Source: Russula earlei
Taxonomy: Eukaryota > Basidiomycota > Agaricomycetes > Russulales > Russulaceae
DNA: 19,744 nucleotides
NCBI GenBank assembly: GCA_025769875.1
Contig: JAGFNK010000863.1
Coordinates: forward strand, 1-19,744
Direction: 5' to 3'
Shown: positions 8,398-16,675 of the stretch, piece after piece
How the letters are laid out: every line of letters begins with the position of its first letter
Numbering within the stretch: the stretch's first letter is position 1
Program-made: the position numbers and the translations under genes
The notes under the pieces: model-generated
Told to the model about the DNA's origin: nothing
What the model saw: only the letters and a program-made list of their open reading frames with translations
The model's database searches: none

Positions 8398-8467
8398 ACA
8401 ATAGGTGAAACACAATAAGTGAAACACAATAGATGAAACACAACAAGTGAAACACAATAGGTGAAAC
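8398..8467 (-). repeat. Five tandem 14-nt units in the LTR U3 (5' LTR copy)
   Basis: Identical array to 1143-1212, sense unit GTTTCACCTATTGT. It starts about 75 nt upstream of the TATA box, so it is placed like an upstream activating region. Confidence 0.8.
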
Positions 8468-8568
8468 AATAGGGGATCACCATCAAGGGATGAAACAGTA
8501 ACCACGGAGACAAGGATAACAAAGAAGGACAATAATGGATGAACCGAAAAAAGGGGTAGATTACAACA

Positions 8569-8573
8569 CTAGA
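8569..8573. repeat. Target site duplication of element 1 (right copy)
   Basis: CTAGA, identical to 689-693, directly after the LTR end. Confidence 0.93.
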
Positions 8574-8965
8574 ATAGTTCCAGTTCTTTGTAATCAACCC
8601 TGTACACTGTATATAAGCCCTAATGTAGTATGGCAGTCGTCAGACTGTCCATTTGTGATACTCTCATCCTCCTGGGTACTCTCCCTCGACCGCTCAGTTT
8701 AAAGTCTACTCCCATCTTCAAGGTACTCTTCAATGACTGCCTTGTTTAAAGCTCCTTCACTACACTGGCCTCTAGCCTTTGCCTTTGTCTCTTGCAACAC
8801 ATACCAGTCCCTATCTGGTACCTCCTCATCATTTGGCTTGCCCTCCTGTTCAATGCCATTTACGCCGTGTACCATCTGTTCTGACCCTTGCCCACCTGCT
8901 CCTGAGTCCTTAGTGATCAGCAGTATGTGTCTTGACATCTGGACAGTCTCTCATCATCCCTGTAT
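8574..8965 (+). repeat. Core promoter and R/U5-like part of the interrupted old LTR
   Basis: Joins 481-693 once element 1 is removed. It has a TATA box TATATAAG (8610-8617) and an R-like hairpin near 8632-8650 (CAGTC...GACTG) followed by CCATTTGT. The reverse complement of 9737-9780 shows the same order: TATATAAG, a perfect GGACAGTC/GACTGTCC hairpin and CCATTTGT. Weaker similarity continues to about 8965. No coding region is supported here. The right edge is a guess. Confidence 0.5.
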
Positions 8966-8983
8966 TGACCAGCAAATGCTCAA

Positions 8984-9519
8984 GTGTCTACTCCCAACTC
9001 CCCCAACACCCTGCATCTCCCTTCTCCTCTCCAGCCCACTCCACACACTGCCCTTCGCCTCCTCACTGAAGACCTTGGTCTGACCGACACATCTTCACCC
9101 CTCAGCATCCTGTACTCCCCAAAGGCTCCCCCACCATCTCCTACCACTGCCCAGCCTATCCCAGGCGACTTCATCCCCATTGGCGCTCCCCCACCAGCAC
9201 AAGACAAGCAGCAGCAAGTGGACCATCCTCCCTTGCCAGAAGGCTTCCTTGATCGCCCCCATTCCGGTTTCATCCACACCAGTACTTCATCCTCCCCAGC
9301 ACCAATCGCTCTTGCGAGCAGTGGTGACCCCTCCATGATCTAAACCACCAGGACTACTTATCCTGCATCCCTAATACTGACCAGTTAGCTCGTCACGTGT
9401 TCACAGACACCTTCACCACCGCCTTTCATGCACACATCATCCACACTTTTGCAGTCGAACCCTCCAACACTGCCCTTGCCACTGAGTACAATCTAACCCC
9501 CTTTGTCAAGACTCACTGT
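8984..9519 (+). pseudogene. Broken C-rich, coding-like stretch, unidentified
   Basis: One plus frame (8984-9340) is open with a Pro/Ser/Thr-rich sequence but no proper ATG. A second frame (about 9331-9519) continues with a less biased sequence ending VKTHC and a TGA that overlaps the LTR edge at 9517. The two read as one frameshifted ORF. A short VKTHC-stop reading also exists on the minus strand across 102-115, because that junction is shared. It may be the end of an old element's gene. I do not recognise it, and the minus-strand ORFs here look like shadows. Confidence 0.25.
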
Positions 9520-9736
9520 TGAACTATCCAGTTCGAGAGCGAGGGATAAGCTCGAAGATGAGTCAATAGACGTCCAAGACCGCGTGGGCAAGGAGTAGAG
9601 TCCAGAGTAGTAACAAATACCAGAGAGGTATTGTTACTGTGAGAGTAGAGCAATCACGCAGGGAAGAGGCCAGGATAGTCACAAGGGGATGGTCCTTAAA
9701 GGAGTATCCCAGGGATGGAGAGTGCCGTAAACAAAT

Positions 9737-9756
9737 GGACAGTCTGAGGACTGTCC
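9737..9756. repeat. Perfect hairpin GGACAGTC-TGAG-GACTGTCC
   Basis: Eight-base stem and four-base loop, located where R would begin relative to the LTR TATA box. A partly decayed version is at 8632-8650, so the structure is a conserved part of this LTR family. Confidence 0.6.
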
Positions 9757-9862
9757 GCTACTTTATTGAGCGCTTATATACTACAAGAGAACTGCTAAAT
9801 AGGGAACAAGTCATAACCTTGTTATCAAGCACAATAGAGTGATGAGTAAGAAGTCGGAGGAC

Positions 9863-9896
9863 GCTTACTGAGCATGCTCAGTCATGCTCAGTAAGC
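9863..9896. repeat. 14-bp inverted repeat with 6-nt loop
   Basis: GCTTACTGAGCATG at 9863-9876 and its exact complement at 9883-9896, containing the 16-bp palindrome ACTGAGCATGCTCAGT at 9867-9882. Half of it is the ATGCTCAGTAAGC motif also found in the other LTR copy at 616-628. It probably belongs to the U3 of the old LTR. Confidence 0.65.
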
Positions 9897-9974
9897 TGCT
9901 GAGTAAGAAGCTCCTCTTGATGAGTAAGAGCTTTCATAGTCCACGTGTTTACTGCTTTAGTGCACGTGCAAGCA

Positions 9975-10386
9975 CCTGATTCATTTCCTGTTAGTTAGTT
10001 TAGGGCTGGTCATTTGAGGACTTGTAGTTTGGTTATGGAATAGTGTTATCTTATAAGGCCCTTATATAGTTCTATTAGGGTCCTTAGAGTCGACCCTAAT
10101 ACTCCTATTAAGGTCCTTAGTGTTGCTTTATAGTTCATTCTATAGTTATTAGAGTTGGTCTAATAACGCGTTGCAGGGCCTTTGATACTAGGTTAGTACC
10201 TATTGTAGAGTTCCTAGGGTCGTTCCAAAGGGTCCTTAGGAAGGCCCTAATACTGTCCTTAGTTGCTAGAAGGGTTGCCTTTAAGTGGGGCTTGCTGTAT
10301 GTCGATTGTGCCGAGAATCGCTCGCGCAACAATGCGCGCGCGATATTGTGGACACCTCTACTCACCCCTTTTGCTCATGTGAACAG
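9975..10386. other. AT-rich stretch with GTCCTTAG repeats; no gene seen
   Basis: Four copies of GTCCTTAG (within 10077-10262) in two related blocks, each with CCCTAATACT between copies, suggest a decayed duplication. A TATATA-containing patch near 10060 could be another LTR relic. A CpG-dense patch (about 10318-10345) stands out against the CpG-poor surroundings. The last bases before 10387 resemble a pyrimidine-rich 3' splice site ending CAG. None of this amounts to a gene. Confidence 0.35.
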
Positions 10387-10723
10387 GGTGGCATCATAGA
10401 GGCTGGGTTTCCTCCTATAAGGAAGGGTCCTTCAAGGGCCCTCTCCGGGGAATGGTTCATGACACCCTTTGGCATCTGTTCCAATGTCAGGATCTACGCC
10501 CCAGATGCTGACTTCCCCCTCAGATGCATTGCATACATCTTCAATACTTCTTTGTTTAGGAAACTACTTACCTTGCCTGCTATTTACCACCCTGCTTATG
10601 AGGGCTTGTTTTGCTTATCTATTGTACATGACTTCTTGGATGGACACCTTGCTTTTGCTTATGGTTACTTACATTTTGAGGAGAACAGTAACCGCGTATC
10701 CCTACATAATTACTTGACTTACA
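10387..10723 (+). pseudogene. Unidentified ORF interrupted by element 2
   Basis: A plus frame open from at least 10285, giving about 112 protein-like residues up to the LTR edge at 10723, for example DADFPLRCIAYIF and GHLAFAYGYLHFEENSNRV. Beyond 10724 the frame continues only by chance into the LTR and stops at 10918-10920. A CAG preceded by pyrimidines at 10386 could be an intron end, so this may be an internal exon of a host or transposon gene. I do not recognise the family. The other half of the gene would lie beyond the right edge of the window, past the end of the element 2 5' LTR. Confidence 0.35.
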
Positions 10724-10917
10724 TGTTAAGGCTCCAAAGTGCCTTAAATAAGATCAATGGTCGCGTCTATGAACATGTCCTACCAATGCAGATATGCTTG
10801 AGTCAAGCAAGCAATACTCGTGGAGGGGAAGGAGTGTTAGATCCTTCTGGAGTATGGCAACAAGATGAGAGGGGCTCTGCAGATGGGGTAGGAGTCAACT
10901 GTTTGGGATTGGCAAAC

Positions 10918-10929
10918 TAAGTCGAGCTT
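10918..10929 (-). promoter_or_regulatory. Self-primer block in the element 2 LTR
   Basis: Sense AAGCTCGACTTA, an exact 12-nt complement of the primer site at 19289-19300. Its 5' base is 34 nt downstream of the TATA box start at 10963. The 5' LTR copy (19501-19512) has one change, C to T in a CpG. The TATA-to-primer spacing is the same as in element 1. Confidence 0.7.
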
Positions 10930-10955
10930 AGGGCTCAACTGTTACAACTGGGGGC

Positions 10956-10963
10956 CTTATATA
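10956..10963 (-). promoter_or_regulatory. TATA box of the element 2 LTR
   Basis: Sense TATATAAG. The 5' LTR copy reads TATATAAAG at 19538-19546, also 34 nt before its primer block. Confidence 0.65.
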
Positions 10964-11343
10964 GCCCTACAGGGATAAGGTTTGTGCTATTGTAGTACTG
11001 GTTGGTGCTATAGTAGCAAAACACAGCTCATATAAGCGAGGTTGCTTCTGTGTAAATGATCTCGGTGCTGGAAGCATTAAGTGCTTCCCTAGTAGCAATC
11101 TTGGTGTCATAAGTACTTTCCTAATCAAGGAAGCGACGTACATGGCAGTACAGGAGCATCTGGAACAGAAGCAATGCTACTTATTACTTCTTCAGTACAG
11201 CTTCAGATAGATACGATTAACGCGTTCTAAACGCGATATCAATGAACATAAACGATCAAGATCTGATGCATGCATGATGCAAACAGTGCAGTCCATAGTT
11301 CAGGTGTTCTGGCATCTTCTGGACCCCAAACCACTTGGTAACA

Positions 11344-11356
11344 TTACCCCTCCTTC
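11344..11356 (-). promoter_or_regulatory. Polypurine tract of element 2
   Basis: Sense GAAGGAGGGGTAA directly before the TGTTACC start of the 3' LTR. It is a purine-rich plus-strand primer in the expected place. Confidence 0.75.
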
Positions 11357-11384
11357 AGATTGGTGGTCCCACACACCAACAATT

Positions 11385-13100
11385 CTAAAATCGAGTGGTG
11401 GGGTCAACACCATCATCATAAAGAGGAGGAGGTGACTCAGTGAAGGTGTATCGGCTTTCTTCTGCTGCCTCATAGGCAGCCAATGCTGAGGCCACTATCG
11501 CCTCTGACTCCTCAGCGATGGCTGAAGGAGACATGATCTGTGGGAGTCTGTCAGAATCCCTGGGTAACCTCCTGACTGGAGGTGTGTCGGTGCGGAGAGG
11601 AGTCATAGTGAAAAGGTCCTGAAAGGTCCTGGACCCTTCTCCTTTCGCTACCTGCAAGATGCATGGGTTAGCAGTGTCCTCCCTCTCCTGGTCAGACTTC
11701 CTCTTCTTGCTCGGGTGTGCCAGTTCCCATCCTTGGTGAAAAGGGCACGATCTGACGGGTGCATAGGAGCGATGATAGGGAGGCACTAGGCAATGTGAGG
11801 CAGCGTCTGCTGCCAGTTGGTCATGGCAATATTGGTGGGGCAGTGGACAGTACTTGTTAAAATGTCCTACCTTGCCACAATACTTGCATTGGTTCCTCTT
11901 CCTCCTCCCTTCTATCATGTTCAGTTGCTGAGGCTCTGGAATAAAATCAGCTGTCGCAGTAGATGCTTCTCCACTGCTGCTATAAGAATGGTAATAGATG
12001 GAGCTCTGGGGGGAAGGGTTTGGTGATGCTTCCGATCCTGCTCCTCCTCAAAGGCACATACCAGACGTGGTTTGGAGGACGTTAATCTCCTCCTCTGAAT
12101 ACCCTTGCACCGTTGTAGGTGTGGGGCTGGCTGGCACTGGTTCTGGGTTAGGGGTAGCATACCCCTGAGCAATGTCTGCCAAAGGCAGCTGAGGGATGAA
12201 GACGGGTAGAGGGGGAATGGGCTGCCCAGCCCCATAGTTGGTGAGGAGTTCTTCAGCCCAGACTCCTGGAGGGGTTTCTCCCTGGCTACAGCCTGCTTCA
12301 ATGAACTCCCAGCAATGTGAGCGTACTTTGGCTGCTGCCATTCTCTCCTTGGCTTCAGCCCTGCCTCTCTCTACTCCTCGCTTCTTGGCCAGGTATTTGC
12401 TGAGCTTGTAGCGCAGCTGCTTCTCCTCTTCTTTGAGCACTTTATAGTTAGCCTCCAACATTTCTTGTTGGGTGTAGAGGTGGTCTAAGCGATAGAGCTC
12501 TGCCTGCAGCCCATAGTCGCCTAGCAGGTAGAGGGTCTGTCTCCAGCGCCCTTTGAACTGCCTCTCTGTGTTGAAGCAGTCTAAATCATGTTTGTCTTGG
12601 CCATAGTTATAGAGGATGTAACAAGGGGTGGCCTGGAGGATCTTGCCATAGTCTGCATGGCCTTCTCCATTCTTCCTCCTCACTCTCGGCTCTCCCAAGG
12701 CAACGTCATAGGCCACATACCTGGCCGGTTTGTTGCCCCAAGTCATACCATCAGGGATGTCAATCCCTGTGTGGTGTCTGTCAGCATCCCATCGTACCCA
12801 AGGCTCTCCAGGGTGGGCAACCTGGTCAAGAGTGCTGGTAGGGGACGTCACATCCCAGTCCCCAGGCTGAGCGTCGACTTGGTCAGCAGGGGGTCCAAAT
12901 TCAAGAGGACTCATGTCTGCTTCTCCTTCTCCAAAGCTATGTTCATCCATTTCTTGGAAGAAGGCGACGAGGGAAGCATCAGGAGTGGTGATTTCAAGCG
13001 GCCCCTCTGCACCAGAGAGGTCGGATTGGGGAACAATTTCATTAGTGGGAGTTTGGGACATTTGTGAGTGACGATATAGGGATGAGGAAGTAGAGGGCAT
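11385..13100 (-). pseudogene. ORF3 of element 2: zinc-knuckle accessory protein with one TGA
   Basis: One frame from ATG 13100 to TAG 11385, 570 residues, interrupted only by a TGA at 12048-12050. Parts: acidic N-terminus; HPGEPW at residues 96-101 opening a segment that aligns with HPGPPW of element 1 and runs to a G-x-ADYGKIL stretch; a long charged helix or coiled coil (about 200-260); a Pro-rich linker across the stop; and the zinc knuckle CKYCGKVGHFNKYC (11847-11888). The same Cys/His extension PHxxC...C...HRSY...C follows, then a basic SKKRK cluster that could be a nuclear localisation signal, and PPLY near the C-terminus (11418-11429). M14 (13061) is an alternative start. The frame is far better kept than gag and pol of the same element. 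Function unknown. Confidence 0.8.
12048..12050 (-). other. TGA inside ORF3 of element 2
   Basis: Same frame on both sides (13100 and 11918 differ by a multiple of three), and reading resumes at once with a Gly/Ser/Pro-rich linker. A CGA codon changed to TGA would explain it. Termination here would remove the zinc knuckle. Confidence 0.7.
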
Positions 13101-13111
13101 CTTTCACTGGA

Positions 13112-13119
13112 CTTTTATA
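13112..13119 (-). promoter_or_regulatory. TATAAAAG upstream of ORF3 in element 2
   Basis: A consensus-quality TATA box close to the ORF3 start. RNA starting about 30 nt downstream would miss the first ATG and reach the ATG at 13061, giving a protein 13 residues shorter. Confidence 0.45.
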
Positions 13120-13330
13120 ACCCATATGGCAGCAGGGTTCTTTCTGTGGTATTGTTGAAAATAGATGCAGTATGTGTGATTAGATAGCAGCAGATGATAA
13201 GATCGCAGGCAGATCTATCAGACAATAGTTCAGTTTGGTTGACACAAAACTTATATAAATAATGTACCTATCAGACAATAGCTACAATGCGTCGTCAGTA
13301 CTGTGAGATAAGATGTCATAGTGTAAATAC

Positions 13331-13364
13331 TCACTTCAGTTTGGTTGACACAAAACTGAAGTGA
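13331..13364. repeat. 12-bp perfect inverted repeat, 10-nt loop
   Basis: Left arm TCACTTCAGTTT (13331-13342), right arm its exact complement (13353-13364). It overlaps one copy of the 22-nt direct repeat whose other copy, at 13229-13250, lacks the full palindrome. It could be an operator-like site or an RNA hairpin. Confidence 0.6.
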
Positions 13365-13591
13365 TCTACGTACTTTGTGGCGTTCTTAAGTACCTGAGAC
13401 CGCCACTAGATGCAGTACAGTTAACTACCATCACGGATCACTAAGTAAGTCCGAGGATCAGTTGTAAGTAGCTACCGATTGTCCTAAATCACTCTATCAA
13501 TGTAACTAACGCGTGCTGCAGCATATGAGCTGAGCCGGTGATGCCTGGTCCGGGTGATCCGACGCGTCAGCACATCCGAGTTGTGATCACA

Positions 13592-14551
13592 TCACAACAC
13601 ACCTGAGACTCTGGGCAGTGCAGATCTCAACAGGTATTCCTCTATTAGTCTAGATGCTTTGATGTTCTCTACTGGCTCCCAAGAGTCATGGGCTTTGGAG
13701 TATCCTTCCCACCGGACTTGGTACTCCAGTTGTTTCCTCCTTCCAGTTCATCTCGAACCTAAAATCATTGCTACTTCATATTCCTCTTCTCCTTCCACCA
13801 ATTCTGCTTCTGGATTGGTGTAGTTGGCCCCATGCTCCTCTGTCTCCTTGTAAGGTGTCAATAAGGATGCATGAAACGTGTTATGGATCCTCCAGCGGCT
13901 AGGGAGATCCAATCTGTATGTCACCAGACTGATCACGTCTGTGATTTCAAAGGGCCCATATCTTTTTGGGCGTAGTTTCACTGTGGGATGTGTCATTTTT
14001 AGGTTGGTGCTATTGAGCCATACCCTTTCTCCTTTCTGATAAGGTTGGAAACTACTTCTTCGCTTCCACATTAGGGAAGCGACCTTCATTGCTTCTTGTG
14101 CCTGTGATCTCACTTCCTGGATTTGGACTTTCCAATTGTCTATTCTTGGTATCTTGCTTCCCCGATTTGGCTGGTGGGCCTTGGGCATAAAGCCCATCCA
14201 TAAGAAGAAAGGGGACTGCTTGGTTGTCTCTGAAACGTTAGAATTCATTGTGTATTGCACCAGAGGCAGCCAGTCCACCCAATCATCTTGTTGGTGGTTG
14301 CAAAAGATCCTGAGTGATGTTTCCATCGTCTGATTCATTCTTTCTGATTGTCCATCTGTCTGGGGATGGTAGGCAGTGCTGATATTCTGTTTGATATGCA
14401 GCTGGTCGCAAAGTTCCCTAATGAACTTGGAACTTATTAGTTTGTCTCGATCGGATATGATCTTGCTTGGTACTCCCACAAAGGGGAATATTCTGTCCTT
14501 GTAGAGCTGTGCTAGCTCTTCTGCATCCATCTCTTCCTTGCAAGGAAGCAA
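13592..14551 (-). pseudogene. pol: Element 2 integrase core, C-terminal module and chromodomain
   Basis: Integrase core with KIISDRD and DGQSE (catalytic D and E, 35 residues between), then the GPF/Y-type module (KRYGPFEITDVI, FHASLL), then a chromodomain (QYQ/VRWEGY and DSWEP motifs) that runs to a TGA at 13592-13594. A TGA at 13748-13750 cuts just inside the chromodomain, at a position where chromodomains usually carry Arg, and the frame continues beyond it. A frameshift near 14555 separates this part from the first catalytic aspartate. Confidence 0.85.
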
Positions 14552-15054
14552 GATGATGCCTTAGTACAATCATGGTCGGTGACAGTCAATATACTGTCAT
14601 ATCCTTTCGACTTCGGCAATTTGACCACAAAGTCCATGCTGACAGTCGAGAAGGGAGTAGCCCCTTCTTCTGGTGGTATGGGATACAGGGGAGGTCGACT
14701 TGGATGAGTGTTTGACTTGTTACTTTGGCAAATTGCGCATCCTTCCACATATCGGTCGACAAAGCGTCTCATGGTGGGCCACCAGTAGTATCACATCATT
14801 CCCAGTAATGTTTTAGCTTTCCCTGGGTGTCCTGCTGTGGGACTGTCATGATACTGTTCCAGTAACGTCCTGTGGGTCCCTTCATTGCCCTGTAACCACC
14901 AAGGCTTCATTCTTCCACCATAAGCTATGTCGCTTCTCCAGTTGGTGTCTCTGTACCCAATCAAGTAACTTTAATCGAGTGTCTTTCTTCCCCTTGTTGG
15001 TTCTTTATCCATTCTTCCAATGCAGTAGTATGCATTACTCGAATAAAAAGGTGG
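14512..15054 (-). pseudogene. pol: Element 2 integrase N-terminal zinc domain and start of core
   Basis: The HHCC zinc site is seen as YHDSPTAGHPG, then a TGA (14791-14793) directly before YYWWPTM, and CAICQ. It continues with SMDFVVKLP, holding the first catalytic Asp, and VTDHDCTKA before the frame slips near 14555. The TGA sits where related elements have Arg (R-x-x-WWP). The linker to RNase H (about 14850-15054) is frameshifted and poorly readable. Confidence 0.75.
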
Positions 15055-15639
15055 TCAGGTAGCAGCGACCACTTCTTCTTTATCCCCTTGTCCATCGTCA
15101 AGGTCAGGTCTCCTAGACAGGGCATCTGCTTTATTCCTTGCCCCTGCCTGGTGTTTCAGTTCTAAGTCGAAGTCCGCCAAGAAGGTAATGTATCTTGCTA
15201 CTCGACCGTTTATTTGCTGAGGGTGTCGGTAATGCAACAGGTTCGCATGGTCTGTATAGACCACCACCTTATGCTTTGCTCCCATGAGCAGGTGTCTCCA
15301 GTGCTTCAAGGCTCACACCATGGCTAAGAACTCTTTGTCCCATATGTCGTAGTTCTTTTCTGCTTGTTTCAAGGCTGCGGAGAAGTAACCTATTGGCCTC
15401 CTCTTTCCTTGTTTGTCCTTCTGGAATAGTACTGCTCCAATAGCATAATTGGACTGCATCTACTTCCAGTTCAAAGGGTTGCTCCTCATCAGGATGGAGC
15501 AGCAGGATGGGGTCGGAAGATACTATCTGGATAAGTCGTTCCAGAGCATCTTTGCATTCTTGGGTCCATTCAAATGGCACCCCTTTCTTTGTCAAGGCAA
15601 TAATGGGTCGAGCAATCTGACTGAATCCTCAAATGAAAG
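15055..15639 (-). pseudogene. pol: Element 2 RNase H
   Basis: RNase H segments FELEVDA, DKEFLAMV, YTDHANLLHY and NKADALSRRPD supply the four acidic positions. There are two lesions of the CGA type: TGA at 15629-15631 within FI*GFSQIARPI and TGA at 15313-15315 within AMV*ALKHWRH. A one-base insertion near 15455 shifts the frame between the first catalytic Asp and the rest. Confidence 0.8.
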
Positions 15640-16571
15640 CCCTATTGTAACTGAGGACTCCCATGACTTTGCGTACTTCATGTACATCCTTGATTTCCTG
15701 AGGCCAGTCCATGATTCCTCGGACCTTGGAGGCCTCAATCTTCATCTTCCCTTCATCTATGTCCCATCCCTAGCATGGTTAGTTTTCGCACCATGAACTG
15801 GCACTTCTTGGGTTTCAGGAAGTATGACTTCTTCTGCATCAGCATGAGTAGTTCGCTGATACATTGCTCATGGATTTCTAGTTGTTCGGGACTGTCCCCT
15901 GTGGCAATTCCAAAGTCATCCAGATAGTTGACAGTGTATTCTGCCCATCAGTCCAGCCAGTCACCGAAGTCTCTTCTCATCAGCCTAGTAAAGAAGGCTG
16001 GCACATTCTTGAGCCCGAAATACATGACGTTGGGCAGGTAGGTTCCATATGGCATCTTGAAGGCTGCCTTCCAGTGATCTCCTTCTGCCAGTCGCACATT
16101 ATTGTATCCCCATTGTATATCGAACTTGGAGAACACCTTTTTCCCTCAAAGTCTTTCCACCTCTTGTTCCAGATGTGGTAAAGGTTCATTGTCTCGTCTG
16201 GTCCACTGATTTAGTTGTCAATAGTCTACAATGATCCTCTTCTCCTTGCTGTCCTTCTTGCCAATGAAGAACACTGGAGATGTGTAGCTGGATGGACCTG
16301 GAGTGATGTATCGCTTTTCTACTTCATCAGCTAGGAATTTCTTGAGGTATTCTCGTTCATCTCATGTTAGGGGGTACACTTTGCAGTTTAGCTCCTTTGG
16401 TGCATCAGGTAACAGCTCTATCTGCATATCTGGTTCCCTTGGTGGTGGGAACCTCTGGGACTTCTCTTCTGAGAAGACATCTGCAAAGGCGGTGGAATCG
16501 CTTTGGAACATTGGCAAGGGGGTCCTCTCCTTCCTGTGGTTCAATTGACTGCTGGGCCCACTTCTGAGCAA
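15640..16571 (-). pseudogene. pol: Element 2 reverse transcriptase
   Basis: One frame from about 16571 to past 15948, broken by four TGA codons: 16362 (LT*DERE), 16218 (VDY*QLN), 16146 (ERL*GKK) and 15948 (WLD*WAEY). At the second and third, element 1 has Arg (VVDYRKLN, HRLRGK). The palm aspartate segment KFDIQWGYNN and the catalytic box YLDD (15915-15926) are kept. A frameshift follows before RNase H. RT activity is impossible as it stands without readthrough. Confidence 0.85.
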
Positions 16572-16675
16572 TAGTTGTCTTTTGTAGGTAAATGGCTTCC
16601 CCTTTCTTCAATTGTCGGCTTTTCATCTCTTGCTCGCTTTTGGATATTTGTGACATAGAGATCCAGGTACTTGTA

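Larger units (their letters stand above)
694..8568 (-). mobile_element. Element 1: complete Ty3/Gypsy chromovirus with an extra ORF
   Basis: A full-length LTR retrotransposon of 7875 bp read on the minus strand, bounded by 620-bp LTRs and a CTAGA target duplication. Sense order is 5' LTR, self-primer site, gag, protease, RT, RNase H, integrase, chromodomain, ORF3, polypurine tract, 3' LTR. The integrase-last order and C-terminal chromodomain place it in the chromoviruses. The primer site resembles the Tf1/sushi group. The LTRs differ at 4 of 620 positions (99.4% identical by eye), so insertion is recent. It is nevertheless defective: a frame change in gag, two TGA stops in pol and a lost RT catalytic aspartate. 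It sits inside an older LTR. Confidence 0.95.
7949..8568 (-). repeat. 5' LTR of element 1
   Basis: 620 bp, TG...CA ends, ungapped match to 694-1313. In sense it contains, in order, the 14-nt repeat array (8398-8467), a TATA box (8316-8323), the self-primer block (8279-8289) and a purine-poor leader with possible hairpins: CCAAGTC/GACTTGG at 7997-8015 and CTGAGTC/GACTCAG at 8076-8096. It should hold the promoter and RNA start for the element. Confidence 0.96.
9517..9974 (-). repeat. Old LTR of the same family, reverse orientation
   Basis: In minus sense it ends CTCGAACTGGATAGTTCAACA-like at 9517, matching 1-102. It contains TATATAAG (9773-9780), the R hairpin (9737-9756) and CATGCTCAGTAAGC (9883-9896), all shared with the split LTR at 481-693 plus 8574-8965. 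The right boundary at 9974 is chosen only because a TG start in sense (TGCTTGCACGTG) fits. The orientation is opposite to that of the split LTR. Confidence 0.5.
10724..11343 (-). repeat. 3' LTR of element 2
   Basis: 620 bp with sense ends TGTTACC and CTTAACA, followed inwards by a purine tract. It matches 19301-19744 from its first base. In sense it carries TATATAAG (10956-10963) and the self-primer block AAGCTCGACTTA (10918-10929). CpG dinucleotides are better kept here than in the 5' copy. Confidence 0.88.
13101..13591 (-). promoter_or_regulatory. Spacer between pol and ORF3 with repeats, hairpin and TATA
   Basis: No coding frame. It holds two 14-nt direct repeats CTATCAGACAATAG (13215-13228, 13268-13281), two copies of a 22-nt repeat (13229-13250, 13335-13356) and a 12-bp hairpin (13331-13342 with 13353-13364, loop 10). 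A sense TATAAAAG (13112-13119) lies 19 nt before the ORF3 ATG and 58 nt before its second in-frame ATG at 13061. Element 1 has no such spacer. It could be an internal promoter for ORF3, which is inference. Confidence 0.45.

Noticed and set aside
8307..8597. Minus-strand ORF in the LTR with a hydrophobic Leu/Phe/Val/Cys-rich translation (also at 1052-1277)
   Set aside because: It is the translation of the 14-nt repeat array and U3 sequence, in two overlapping frames in both LTR copies. The membrane-like look comes from the repeat, and it lies upstream of the predicted RNA start.
9500..9516. Self-primer site for the old LTR family (GTGAGTCTTGACA)
   Set aside because: The best match near the LTR TATA box pairs only over about 8 bases with a bulge, and not at the 34-nt position seen in elements 1 and 2.
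9843..9925. CRISPR-like or tandem repeat from repeated TGAGTAAGA
   Set aside because: Only three short irregular copies, without spacers of constant length, inside a decayed LTR.
694..11343. Both LTR families being exactly 620 bp as a sign of one recent family
   Set aside because: The LTR sequences are unrelated by eye except for promoter layout; equal length appears coincidental.
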